Shown here piece after piece: positions 25,154 to 36,259 of a stretch of 64,000 nt of DNA. Origin of the DNA: Ideonella livida. Its GTDB lineage: Bacteria > Pseudomonadota > Gammaproteobacteria > Burkholderiales > Burkholderiaceae_C. The notes below the pieces were generated by a model. The model did no database searches. It was not told the DNA's origin and was given only the letters and a program-made list of their open reading frames with translations. A program made the position numbers and the translations under genes. The stretch spans positions 62,001 through 126,000 of the forward strand of contig NZ_JAAGOH010000001.1 in assembly GCF_010499455.1 (NCBI RefSeq), in the 5' to 3' direction. The stretch's first letter is position 1, and each line of letters starts with the position of its first letter.

Positions 25154-26419
25154 TTACTTGGTGGCCGGCACGTTCTTCTTGCCCTTGTTCTCGGGGATGT
25201 AGTCGCTCCACGGGTCGGCCTGGACCGGGCCCTTGGTCTTCCACACCACGTTGAACTGGCCGTCAGCGCGCACCTCGCCGATGAACACCGGCTTCCAGAG
25301 GTGGTGGTTCTCCTTGTCCATGGTGGACATGAAGCCGCCCGGGGCCTGGAAAGTCTGACCCGCCATCGCGGCGATGACCTTGTCGGTGTCCGTGGACTTG
25401 GCCTTGGCCACGGCCTGGGCCCACATGTGGATGCCGATGTAGGTGGCCTCCATCGGGTCGTTGGTCAGCGGCTTGTCCATGTGACCCGGGATCTTCTTGG
25501 CCTTGGCGTAGTCGCTCCACTTCTTGACGAAGGCGGCATTGGCCGGGCTCTTGACGCTCATGAAGTAGTTCCAGGCGGCCAGATGGCCCACCAGCGGCTT
25601 GGTGTCCACGCCGCGCAGCTCCTCCTCACCCACCGAGAAGGCCACCACCGGCACGTCGGTCGCCTTCAGGCCCTGGTTGCCCAGCTCCTTGTAGAAGGGC
25701 ACGTTGGAGTCGCCGTTGATGGTCGAGACCACCGCGGTCTTCTTGCCTTCAGAGGAGAACTTCTTGATCTTGGCGATGATGGACTGGTAGTCCGAGTGGC
25801 CGAAGGGGGTGTACTCCTCCATGATGTCGGCATCGGCCACGCCCTTGCTCTTGAGGAAGGCGCGCAGGATCTTGTTGGTGGTGCGGGGGTACACATAGTC
25901 GGTGCCCAGCAGCACAAAGCGCTTGGCGCTGCCACCGTCCTTGCTCATCAGGTATTCGACCGCCGGGATGGCCTGCTGGTTGGGCGCGGCGCCGGTGTAG
26001 AACACGTTCTTGCTCAGCTCCTCACCCTCGTACTGCACGGGGTAGAACAGCAGGGAGTTGGTCTCTTCGAACACCGGCAGCACCGACTTGCGGCTCACCG
26101 AGGTCCAGCAGCCGAACACGGCGGCCACCTTGTCCTGGGTGATGAGCTGCTTGGCCTTCTCGGCGAACAACGGCCAGTTGGAGGCCGGATCGACCACCAC
26201 GGCCTCGAGCTTCTTGCCCATCACGCCGCCGGCGGCGTTGATCTCCTCGATGGTCATCAGCGCCACGTCCTTGAGGACGGTCTCGGAGATGGCCATGGTG
26301 CCCGAGAGGCTGTGCAGGACACCGACCTTGATGGTGTCGGCGGCCTGGGCCAGCGAGCTCAGGCCGAAGGTGGCGGCGGCAGCGGCCAGCGCGGTGAGGG
26401 AGCGGCGGGTGATCTGCAT
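25154..26419 (-). CDS. urtA: Urea ABC transporter substrate-binding protein UrtA
   Basis: A 421-residue periplasmic urea receptor. The N-terminus MQITRRSLTALAAA is a twin-arginine-like signal with cleavage after AQA at about 29; the mature protein begins DTIKVGVLHSLSGTMAISE, the UrtA/AmiC start. Later motifs VFGCWTSVSRKSVLPVFEE and YPVQYEGEELSKNVFYTGAAPNQQ (core YPVQYEGEE) are specific for urea and short-chain amide binders. ATG 26419 has GGAG upstream. It follows the response regulator gene by 161 bases that carry a LuxR-type palindrome. First gene of urtABCDE. Confidence 0.95.
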   Translation of the reverse strand: MQITRRSLTALAAAAATFGLSSLAQAADTIKVGVLHSLSGTMAISETVLKDVALMTIEEINAAGGVMGKKLEAVVVDPASNWPLFAEKAKQLITQDKVAAVFGCWTSVSRKSVLPVFEETNSLLFYPVQYEGEELSKNVFYTGAAPNQQAIPAVEYLMSKDGGSAKRFVLLGTDYVYPRTTNKILRAFLKSKGVADADIMEEYTPFGHSDYQSIIAKIKKFSSEGKKTAVVSTINGDSNVPFYKELGNQGLKATDVPVVAFSVGEEELRGVDTKPLVGHLAAWNYFMSVKSPANAAFVKKWSDYAKAKKIPGHMDKPLTNDPMEATYIGIHMWAQAVAKAKSTDTDKVIAAMAGQTFQAPGGFMSTMDKENHHLWKPVFIGEVRADGQFNVVWKTKGPVQADPWSDYIPENKGKKNVPATK

Positions 26420-26542
26420 GGAAGAGGACTCCGTGGGAGGGTGGGAGAAGGAGGTGTGCGCGTGTCCTGAAGGACCCGGTCCGCGGTCTGCACCGTGTGC
26501 CGGGATGACGTCCAGTGTGTCCGGCCCCCTGCTGCGCACCAA

Positions 26543-26558
26543 TACGCAGACTGGCGTA
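26543..26558. promoter_or_regulatory. 7-2-7 palindrome upstream of urtA, candidate LuxR/NarL-type response regulator site
   Basis: TACGCAGACTGGCGTA holds the inverted pentamers TACGC and GCGTA separated by six bases. Read as two heptamers, TACGCAG and TACGCCA face each other over two bases, the 7-2-7 layout known for NarL-type regulators (consensus heptamer TACYYMT). It lies 124 bases upstream of the urtA ATG and just past the stop of the LuxR-type regulator gene. I did not see a second such full palindrome. Binding is inferred. Confidence 0.55.
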
Positions 26559-26580
26559 GTCCCGCCCCGACAGGCCGGCC

Positions 26581-27570
26581 TCAACCGCCCTCGCCGCCTC
26601 CCCGCAGGCGGCCCAGGGCCATGGCCGCGGCGGCGGTGCGGCTGGTCACCCCCAGCTTCTCGAAGACATGCTCCAGGTGCTTGTGCACGGTGCGGGGGCT
26701 GGTGCCCAGGATGTCGCCGATGTCGCGGTTGGTCTTGCCCTGGATGACCCAGTGCAACACCTCCGCTTCGCGCGCGGTGAGCACCGGGAAGGCCAGGGCC
26801 AGCGCCTCCAGCAGCGCCGCCTCGCTGGCCTCGCGCAGCACCACCAGCCACTCCCCTTCGCTGCTGCCGTCGGGCAGGCGGTGCAGGGCCAGGCTCAGGC
26901 GGTTGGCCCCGCGGGCCACGGTCAGGCTCTGGGGCTCGGCGCCGGCACGCCGGCGCAGGCTCTCCCGGGCGATCCAGGCCGCCACCTCGGCCGGGGTGGT
27001 GACCTCCGGAACGCCGGGAAAGTAGCTCTCCAGCAGGCGGCGCGCCAGGGCGGTCTGCCACAGGCGTCGGCCGTCGCGCTCGCGCACCACCACGGTGGCG
27101 TGCCCGAAGGCGTCCAGCGCGTTGCGGGCCTGGCGCTGGGCCCGGGCGGTCTGCAGGTGGGCGGCCAGGCGCGCCAGGACCTCGCGGGTGCGGATGGGCT
27201 TGGTCACATAGTCCGTGCCGCCGGCGGCAAAGGCCTGGACCACATGCTCCGCATCCGACAGCCCGGTCATGAAGACGATGGGGATGGGGGCCGTCTCCGG
27301 GTCGGCCTTGAGCCGGCGGGCCACCTCAAAGCCGTCCAGGCCGGGCATCACCGCATCCAGCAGGATGATGTCGGGCGCGTCCTGCGCGGCCAGCCGCAGC
27401 GCGGCCTCGCCGTGGGTGGCCACCAGCACGGTGTAGCCCGACTCGTCGAGCGCGTCGTGCAGCACGGCCAGGTTGTCGGGCACGTCATCGACGATCAGCA
27501 CCAGATCGCCCGTCTCACGGGCGTCGGCCCCCGCGCCGCTGTCGGCCAGGGCAGGTTCATCGACGGTCAT
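26581..27570 (-). CDS. Response regulator with REC and LuxR-type DNA-binding domain
   Basis: A 329-residue regulator. Receiver domain about 22-140: acidic pair Asp28-Asp29, phosphorylation site Asp72 in LLDAVMPGLDGFE, switch Thr102 and Lys124 in YVTKPI. Residues 145-255 are a linker region of unclear fold, then a LuxR/NarL helix-turn-helix about 262-322 (LTAREAEVLHWVIQGKTNRDIG, core GKTNRDIGDILGTSPRTV). ATG 27570 overlaps the kinase stop (ATGA at 27567-27570), so kinase and regulator are coupled partners. Faces straight into urtA, which is the obvious target. Confidence 0.93.
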   Translation of the reverse strand: MTVDEPALADSGAGADARETGDLVLIVDDVPDNLAVLHDALDESGYTVLVATHGEAALRLAAQDAPDIILLDAVMPGLDGFEVARRLKADPETAPIPIVFMTGLSDAEHVVQAFAAGGTDYVTKPIRTREVLARLAAHLQTARAQRQARNALDAFGHATVVVRERDGRRLWQTALARRLLESYFPGVPEVTTPAEVAAWIARESLRRRAGAEPQSLTVARGANRLSLALHRLPDGSSEGEWLVVLREASEAALLEALALAFPVLTAREAEVLHWVIQGKTNRDIGDILGTSPRTVHKHLEHVFEKLGVTSRTAAAAMALGRLRGGGEGG

Positions 27571-30500
27571 GGGGTCTCCTTCAGGGCTTGGCGCAGCTGG
27601 GCCTCCAGGGCATCCAGCCGGAAATCACGCACCAGGCCGCGGGCCTGGTGGACAAATTGTTGGGCGTCGGGCTCGACGGGACTGAGCCCATCGAGCAGGC
27701 GCTGGACGCCGCGGGGATAGCCCCGCTCCACCTGGGCCAGCAGGGCCTGCAAAGTGGCGGTGCCCAGGGCCCGGGCGGCCTGCGCCGGTGGCGGGCCGCC
27801 CGCAACGGGCTCGGCAGGCGGCGGTGCCCCTGCGACGGCCGGAGCCGTCCAGCGCAGGTCCAGCCGCTGGCCCAGCCAGTCCAGCAGCTCGGTCAGGCGC
27901 ACGGGTTTGACCAGGAAATCGGCGGCGGTGATGCCGACGTCGTTCTCCAGTCCCTTGTCAAAGGCGTTGGCAGAGACGACTGCAGCCGGCGCCCGGCTCA
28001 GGCCGTCGCGGCGCAAGCGCCGCAGGGTCTCCCAACCGTCGATGCCGGGCATGGCCAGGTCCATGAAGATCGCATCCGGCCGCAGGGTGGCCAGGCGCTG
28101 CAGCGCCTCCTCGCCCGAGGCGGCCTGCTCGATGTGGAAGCCCAGTGGGGTGAGCAGGTCACGCAGCAGCGCCCGGTCGGCCTCCTCGTTGTCCACCACC
28201 AGAATGGTTCTGCGCGGTCCTTCATAGCCACCGCGCCGTGCCACGGGATGGGCCTCGTGCAGCGCCTCACCGGCCACCTCGGGCAGGAACAGCCGCAGGC
28301 TGAAGGTGCTGCCCTGCCCCGGTGTGCTGTGCACCGCCATCTCGCCCCCCATCAACTCGGTGAGCATCTTGCTGATGGTCAGACCCAGGCCGGTGCCGGC
28401 GGCGGCGGCGGCCCCCGCGGCCGAGCCCCGCACGAAGGGTTCGAAGACCCGGGCCAGCTCCTGGGGGCTCATGCCGGGCCCGGAGTCCTGGATCTCCACC
28501 CGGGCCATGTCGCGGGCATGGCGCAGGCGCAGGCAGACCTCACCCGACTGGGTGAACTTGACCGCGTTGCCCAGCAGGTTGATGAGGATTTGGCGCAGCC
28601 GGCGCTCGTCGGCCCGCACGACCTCAGGCAGGCGCTCGCCGAAGTCGCGGACGAAGCGAATGCCCTTGGCCTGGGCCTGGAGCTCGAACATGCGGGCCAG
28701 TTCCTCCAGGGTGCGGGCAAAGCGCATGGGCCTCACCTCCAGCGAGAGCTTGCCGCTCTCGATGCGGGCCACGTCCAGCGTGCCCTCGATCAGGCCCAGC
28801 AGGTGGTCGCCGCCCCTGCGGATGACGCTGACGGCCTGGCGCCGGTGGGCGGGCATGGCCTCGTCCTCCTCCAGCAGCTGGGCATAGCCGAGGATGCTGT
28901 TGAGCGGGGTGCGCAGCTCGTGGCTGATGGCGGTGATGTAGCGGGTCTTGGCCTGGTTGGCCGCGTCGGCCTGGCGCTTGGCCTCCTGCAGCTGCAGGTC
29001 GGTCTGGCGGTGGGAGTCGATCTCGCGCATCAACGCCTCGGTCTGGCGGGTGGTTTCTTCCTGGGCCACCGCGCGGCTGCGGTGGGCCAGCACCAACCAC
29101 CAAGCCACCACCGAGGCCACGAGCAGCAGCGCGGCATAGGCCTTGAGGAAGCCGCCCTGCAGCGCGGGCTCCACCACGGCGCGCAGCGCCGCGTCCTCGC
29201 CCGCCAGCCGGGCCAGGGACTGGTGGTAGAGCAGGCCGAAGAGCGCCCCGAGCGCCGGCATGATCAGGGCCATGAGCAGCAGGAACTGGCCCAGCCCCGT
29301 GTCCACCCGCTGTCCCATGCGCCGCGGCAGCAGGCGGCCCAGCAGGGCCGCCCAGGCGCGCCAGACCTGATCCACCAGACGCGGCTGGGGCTTGCAGCGG
29401 TCCTGGCAGCGGGCGTCCAAGGTGCAGCACAGCGAGCAGATGGGACCGCCATAGGCCGGGCAGGCGGCCATGTCCGGCGACTCGAAGCGACCGCCACACA
29501 CCACGCATCGGCTGCGCACCGGCGCCCGCAGCCGGGCGTAGGGGCCGTGGTGGTCCGCGGGCCCAGGCGCCTCGGGCACCGGCTCCACCGGTCGGGCCAG
29601 GTAGTAGCGGCCCCGGGTCCACCAGGCCAGCAGTGGCGCGGTGACCAGGGCCGTGGCCAGGGCGATCAGGGCGGAGAAGGCCTGCGCCAACGGTCCGAAG
29701 GCGCCCAGGTGGGCGGCCACCGACAGCAGCGACGCCAGGCCCATCGCCCCCACGCCCACCGGGTTGATGTCATGCAGGTAGGCGCGACGGAACTCGATGC
29801 CTGGCGGGCTCCAGCCCAGGGGCTTGCTGATCACCAGGTCGGCCACCACGGCCATGATCCAGCTGATGGCAATGTTGGAGAACAGGCCCAGCACGCCGCC
29901 CAGCGCCTGGAACACGTCGAGCTCCATGAGCATCAACGCGATCAGGATGTTGAATACCATCCAGACCACCCGCCCCGGGTGGCTGTGGGTGACGCGGGAG
30001 AAGAAGTTGGACCACGCCAGCGAGCCCGCATAGGCGTTGGTGACGTTGATCTTGAGCTGGGAGACGATGACAAAGAGTGCCGTCACGCCCACCGCCCAGC
30101 TGTAGTGCGGCATGAGGTATTCGTAGGCCGCCAGGTACATCTGGTTGGGGTCCACCGCCCGCTCGGCCGGCACCATGTGCTGCAAGGCCAGAAAGGCCAG
30201 CAGCGCGCCGCCCAGCATCTTGAGCACGCCCGGCACCACCCAGCCCGGGCCGCCCACCAGCACCGCCAGCCACCACCGCCGTGGCTGCCCCTGGCGCTCG
30301 GGCATGAATCGCAGGTAGTCCACCTGCTCACCCATCTGGGTGATCAGCGCCACCCCCACCGTCATGGCGGCGCCAAATGCCTGCAGCTGGAAGGCAGCGG
30401 GGCCGCTGGTGCCCTGCCCGGCATAGCTGCTGAGGTCCTGCAGGAGTCCGGGATGGTGGTGGAAGACCACCAGATACGGCAGGATCAGCAGGGCCAGCCA

Positions 30501-31064
30501 CAAGGGCTGGGTCCAGACCTGCAGGCGGCTGATGGCAGTGACCCCGTGGGTGGCCAGCGGCACCACCACCAGGGCGCAGACCAGATAGCCCCAGGCCGGT
30601 GGCAGGTCAAAGGCCAGCTCCAGCGCATAGGCCATCACCGCCGCCTCCAGGGCGAAGAAGATGAAGGTGAAGCTGGCGTAGATCAACGAGGTGAGCGTGG
30701 AGCCCAGGTAGCCGAAGCCGGCGCCCCGGGTGAGCAGGTCCATGTCCACCCCATGCCGGGCGGCATACACGCTGATGGGCCAGCCCGCCAGGGCAATGAT
30801 CAGCCCCGTGGCCAGGATGGCCCAGAAGGCGTTGATGAAGCCGTAGCGCACCAGCAGCGTGGCGCCCACCGCCTCCAGCACCAGGAAGGACGAGGCGCCG
30901 AAGGCGGTGTTGGCCACCCGCCAGGCCGACCACTTGCGAAAGCCGTGCGGGGTGAAGCGCAGGGCATAGTCCTCCAGCGATTCGCTGGCCACCCAGGCGT
31001 TGTAGTCGCGCCGGATGTTGATGACCCGCTGCTGGGCGGCGGGAGGGGGGGACGGGGAGCTCAA
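27567..31064 (-). CDS. NCS1 permease-like sensor histidine kinase with receiver domain
   Basis: A 1165-residue fusion. Residues 20-485 are an NCS1 cytosine/purine permease-like domain with about 12 membrane segments. Residues 520-557 hold eight cysteines (520, 523, 535, 543, 546, 547, 553, 557), probably a metal-binding module. Two more membrane segments (about 592-613, 638-660) lead by a coiled coil to the kinase: His715 in TAISHELRTPLNS, N-box NLLGNAVKF, G boxes DSGPGM and GTGLGLTI. A receiver domain (about 952-1065) has Asp1002. The tail contains HQARG at 1139-1143, which resembles a histidine phosphotransfer motif. The start is TTG 31064 with GGAGG upstream; no ATG occurs in frame before residue 108. 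By analogy with CbrA (SSS transporter plus kinase) it may sense a nucleobase or ureide and drive urtABCDE through the coupled regulator. Ligand and transport activity are unknown. Confidence 0.9.
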   Translation of the reverse strand: MSSPSPPPAAQQRVINIRRDYNAWVASESLEDYALRFTPHGFRKWSAWRVANTAFGASSFLVLEAVGATLLVRYGFINAFWAILATGLIIALAGWPISVYAARHGVDMDLLTRGAGFGYLGSTLTSLIYASFTFIFFALEAAVMAYALELAFDLPPAWGYLVCALVVVPLATHGVTAISRLQVWTQPLWLALLILPYLVVFHHHPGLLQDLSSYAGQGTSGPAAFQLQAFGAAMTVGVALITQMGEQVDYLRFMPERQGQPRRWWLAVLVGGPGWVVPGVLKMLGGALLAFLALQHMVPAERAVDPNQMYLAAYEYLMPHYSWAVGVTALFVIVSQLKINVTNAYAGSLAWSNFFSRVTHSHPGRVVWMVFNILIALMLMELDVFQALGGVLGLFSNIAISWIMAVVADLVISKPLGWSPPGIEFRRAYLHDINPVGVGAMGLASLLSVAAHLGAFGPLAQAFSALIALATALVTAPLLAWWTRGRYYLARPVEPVPEAPGPADHHGPYARLRAPVRSRCVVCGGRFESPDMAACPAYGGPICSLCCTLDARCQDRCKPQPRLVDQVWRAWAALLGRLLPRRMGQRVDTGLGQFLLLMALIMPALGALFGLLYHQSLARLAGEDAALRAVVEPALQGGFLKAYAALLLVASVVAWWLVLAHRSRAVAQEETTRQTEALMREIDSHRQTDLQLQEAKRQADAANQAKTRYITAISHELRTPLNSILGYAQLLEEDEAMPAHRRQAVSVIRRGGDHLLGLIEGTLDVARIESGKLSLEVRPMRFARTLEELARMFELQAQAKGIRFVRDFGERLPEVVRADERRLRQILINLLGNAVKFTQSGEVCLRLRHARDMARVEIQDSGPGMSPQELARVFEPFVRGSAAGAAAAAGTGLGLTISKMLTELMGGEMAVHSTPGQGSTFSLRLFLPEVAGEALHEAHPVARRGGYEGPRRTILVVDNEEADRALLRDLLTPLGFHIEQAASGEEALQRLATLRPDAIFMDLAMPGIDGWETLRRLRRDGLSRAPAAVVSANAFDKGLENDVGITAADFLVKPVRLTELLDWLGQRLDLRWTAPAVAGAPPPAEPVAGGPPPAQAARALGTATLQALLAQVERGYPRGVQRLLDGLSPVEPDAQQFVHQARGLVRDFRLDALEAQLRQALKETP

Positions 31065-31163
31065 GGCGGGGATCCTCCGGCCCTCTCAGGGGTCGGCGCG
31101 CGGACGAATGGGGATCCCCGGCCGCATTCAAGAATTGGGCCAGGTGCCGGACGGACCGGCCGC

Positions 31164-32177
31164 TCAGGCCCAGGGCGGCAGGTCTTCCCCGGCCTGCGGA
31201 GAGGAAGCGGCCACGGCCGGCAGGGGTCCCCCTGCCGCGGCCGTGTCCACCGTCTCGGGTGAGGCCGGCGCGGGCCCCTGCCCTGGCAACAGCTCACCGT
31301 CCAGGGCCTCGACCAGGGCAGGCACCAGGCGACGGAGCTCGCCGGTGGCAATGGCCACATCGGCGTCAAAGCCACCGTCATCGGCCTTGTCGGTCTTGCC
31401 CTCGAAGACCACGTCGTCAAAGCCGATCTTGCGCAAGGCCCCCTGCTCGGTCAGCGTGAAGCCGACACGCCCGGCCCAAGACAGGGCCAGCCGGGTGGGC
31501 TGCTTGCCCTGGGCGATGTGCTCACGCACCTCGTCGATGTCCAGCGCGTGGCGGGCGTAGCGCACCACCGCCTTGGTCTCATCGGGGGCCTTGAGCTCAC
31601 ACTCGCGGTCCAGGGCCAGGTCCCCCGGAGCTTGCCCCTCGGTCAGCCAGGCGGCCATGGCCGTGGCCGGCGCGCACTGGGTCTGCAGCAGCTGCACGGC
31701 AAAGCCCGGCCAGGCCTCGACCAGCAGGCTCAGGGCATCCTCGGCGCGACGCGCACTGGCGCAGTCGGCCAGCAGCAGGCCCGCCTGCGGATCCACCCAC
31801 AGGCGCAGATGGCTGTGCCGGGTGAAGGCCCGGGGCAGCAGCTCCAGCACCGCCTGCTCCTTGAGCTCGCGCATCTGCTTCTTGCCCGGCTTGCGCCCGG
31901 TACTGCGCTCCACGTCCTCGGCAATCTCCTCCATGCGGTCCTTGACCACCGAGGCCGGCAGCAGGCGCTGCTCGGTGCGCAGCTGCAAGATCCAATGCCC
32001 CCCCACCGATTCGATCAACGGCCCGTGGGGCTCACCACGCGGAGGCACCCAGCCGCTGGAGAAGGGCTGGGAAGCGCCGCAGGGCACGAAGGCCTGGGAC
32101 TGCAGGGCGGCCTCGTCACGGACCAGCTCCGGGCTCCAGCCCGGCAGCAGACGGTGGATCAGCAGGTTCTTGAACAT
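31164..32177 (-). CDS. rdgC: Recombination-associated protein RdgC
   Basis: A 337-residue nucleoid-associated ring-forming DNA-binding protein that limits RecA activity. Signatures: MFKNLLIHRL at the start (family MWFKNLxxYRL), GWVPPRG, LPASVVKDRMEEIAEDVE and the conserved GRKPGKKQMRELKEQ region. The C-terminus ends in an Ala/Pro-rich extension of about 35 residues beyond the usual end near 300. ATG 32177 with CGGAG upstream. It follows secA, whose terminator hairpin lies in the 75-base gap. Confidence 0.94.
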   Translation of the reverse strand: MFKNLLIHRLLPGWSPELVRDEAALQSQAFVPCGASQPFSSGWVPPRGEPHGPLIESVGGHWILQLRTEQRLLPASVVKDRMEEIAEDVERSTGRKPGKKQMRELKEQAVLELLPRAFTRHSHLRLWVDPQAGLLLADCASARRAEDALSLLVEAWPGFAVQLLQTQCAPATAMAAWLTEGQAPGDLALDRECELKAPDETKAVVRYARHALDIDEVREHIAQGKQPTRLALSWAGRVGFTLTEQGALRKIGFDDVVFEGKTDKADDGGFDADVAIATGELRRLVPALVEALDGELLPGQGPAPASPETVDTAAAGGPLPAVAASSPQAGEDLPPWA

Positions 32178-32190
32178 CGCAAGGCTCCGG

Positions 32191-32234
32191 AAAACGACGC
32201 GGCCCGGGGCACCTTCAGGCACACCCGGGCCGCG
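32191..32234 (-). terminator. Terminator of secA
   Basis: An 11-bp stem CGCGGCCCGGG (arms 32224-32234 and 32198-32208) with a 15-base loop; reading leftwards it is followed by TCGTTTT. It lies between the secA stop and the rdgC start and overlaps the region just before the rdgC ribosome site. Confidence 0.7.
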
Positions 32235-32252
32235 GGAGGGGGATCAGACCGC

Positions 32253-34997
<2,745 letters not shown>

Positions 34998-35208
34998 GAG
35001 GCGTCGGGGCCTTCCGATTCACAGGGGCGGCCGCGCGGGGCGCGCAGGTCGCATCAAGGCCACGCCGGACGTCGTCCGCAGCCCGGAAAACCGGGGCGGC
35101 AGGGCGTGGCCCGCAAAACAATCGAGTGTAGCACCCGGTTTTTTCGCGACCGTCCACACCGCATCGGGGCCGACAGCCGGCTCCGGCCAACCTGCCCGCA
35201 GGCCCCAA

Positions 35209-36243
35209 TCAGGGCCGCGACGCGCGCCCGGGCTTCTGGCGTGTCAGCAACTCGGCGGCGCGGGAGGGCGCCGTGGCCGCGAGAAAACGCGACGGATTCT
35301 GGGGCACACCCTCCACCAGCACCTCAAAGTGCAGGTGGGGGCCCGTCGAGCGGCCGCTGTTGCCCACCGCCCCGATGACCTGGCCGCGCTTGACCAGGTC
35401 GCCGGGCTGCACGGCCTGGGATTGCAGGTGGGCATACCGGGTCAGCAAACCCTGGCCATGGTCCACCTCAACCATCCGGCCGTACTGGGGATGGCTGTCG
35501 ACCAAAGAGACCACCCCGCCGGCGGCAGCACGCACTGGTGTGCCCGGCGGCGCGGCGAAGTCCAGCCCGGTGTGCAGGGCCGGACGTCCGGTGAACGGAT
35601 CGAATCGGATGCCGAAGCCCGAGCCGGGCTCCACCTCCACCGGGCGGGAGCTGGGCACCGCCAAGGCCAGCAGGCGGGACTCGAACAGCCGGCTCTCCGC
35701 CAGCGCCAGCAGGTCCCCCTGGCGGTCGAGCTGCAGGTGCGTGCTGGCAAGTTCCTGCTCCATCAGACGGAAGTCCACGCCGGGCGGCTCCACAAGCAAG
35801 CCACCCTGCCCGGCACGCGCCGCGCCGCCCGCCCCCGGCACCGCCGACGCAGCCGGCAAGACGGAAGGCGTGGCACTGATGCTCTGGCGCAATGTACGGA
35901 CCTCCTCGCCCTTGAACCCGGCCAGACCCAGCACCCGCTCCTCCATCGCCTCCATGCGCACCACGCGCGCCTGCAACTCACCCAGTCGGGTGGCCATGGC
36001 ATCAAGGTTCTCGCGCATGAGGCGGTCGCGCTGAGCGGACTCATCACGGATCACCCACCGCACCACCTGGCTGACCACCGGCCAGTTGTCCCTCACGGCC
36101 GTCAGGAAGATGAAGTGATAGATGGATCCAGAAAGCGCCATGAGCACCACCACCAACAGTGCCAACGCGCCCCCGAGCTGCCAACGGTTGCACTGCAAGG
36201 TGCGAACGCTGCCCCGGGCATGGTCGGATATCAGGATGTGCAT
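35209..36243 (-). CDS. M23 family metallopeptidase (LytM domain), periplasmic
   Basis: A 344-residue envelope protein. One membrane anchor at about 24-48, a coiled-coil region about 68-118, a low-complexity Ala/Pro linker, then a LytM domain (about 205-320). The zinc motif is intact: His224 and Asp228 in LHTGLDF, and HLHFEV later, so it is probably an active murein endopeptidase rather than an EnvC-type activator. ATG 36243 is only 16 bases from the divergent DciA-like gene. It lies upstream of secA in the same direction, a common Burkholderiales arrangement. Confidence 0.92.
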   Translation of the reverse strand: MHILISDHARGSVRTLQCNRWQLGGALALLVVVLMALSGSIYHFIFLTAVRDNWPVVSQVVRWVIRDESAQRDRLMRENLDAMATRLGELQARVVRMEAMEERVLGLAGFKGEEVRTLRQSISATPSVLPAASAVPGAGGAARAGQGGLLVEPPGVDFRLMEQELASTHLQLDRQGDLLALAESRLFESRLLALAVPSSRPVEVEPGSGFGIRFDPFTGRPALHTGLDFAAPPGTPVRAAAGGVVSLVDSHPQYGRMVEVDHGQGLLTRYAHLQSQAVQPGDLVKRGQVIGAVGNSGRSTGPHLHFEVLVEGVPQNPSRFLAATAPSRAAELLTRQKPGRASRP

Positions 36244-36259
36244 GGCTAAACTCCAGGCG

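Noticed and set aside
19892-25254. Long plus-strand frames of 796 and 886 codons opposite urtE-urtB
   Set aside because: Both mirror the urt genes and have the same His/Gln-rich non-protein composition; no ribosome sites or domains.
26420-26580. Sigma-54 promoter in front of urtA
   Set aside because: No GG-N10-GC pair with TTGC-like -12 element is present in the gap; the LuxR-type palindrome is the only notable site.
27588-31262. A 1224-codon open frame on the plus strand across the permease-kinase
   Set aside because: It is a GC-rich shadow of the real gene on the other strand: composition is His/Gln/Gly-rich with no recognisable domain, while the minus frame shows a complete kinase.
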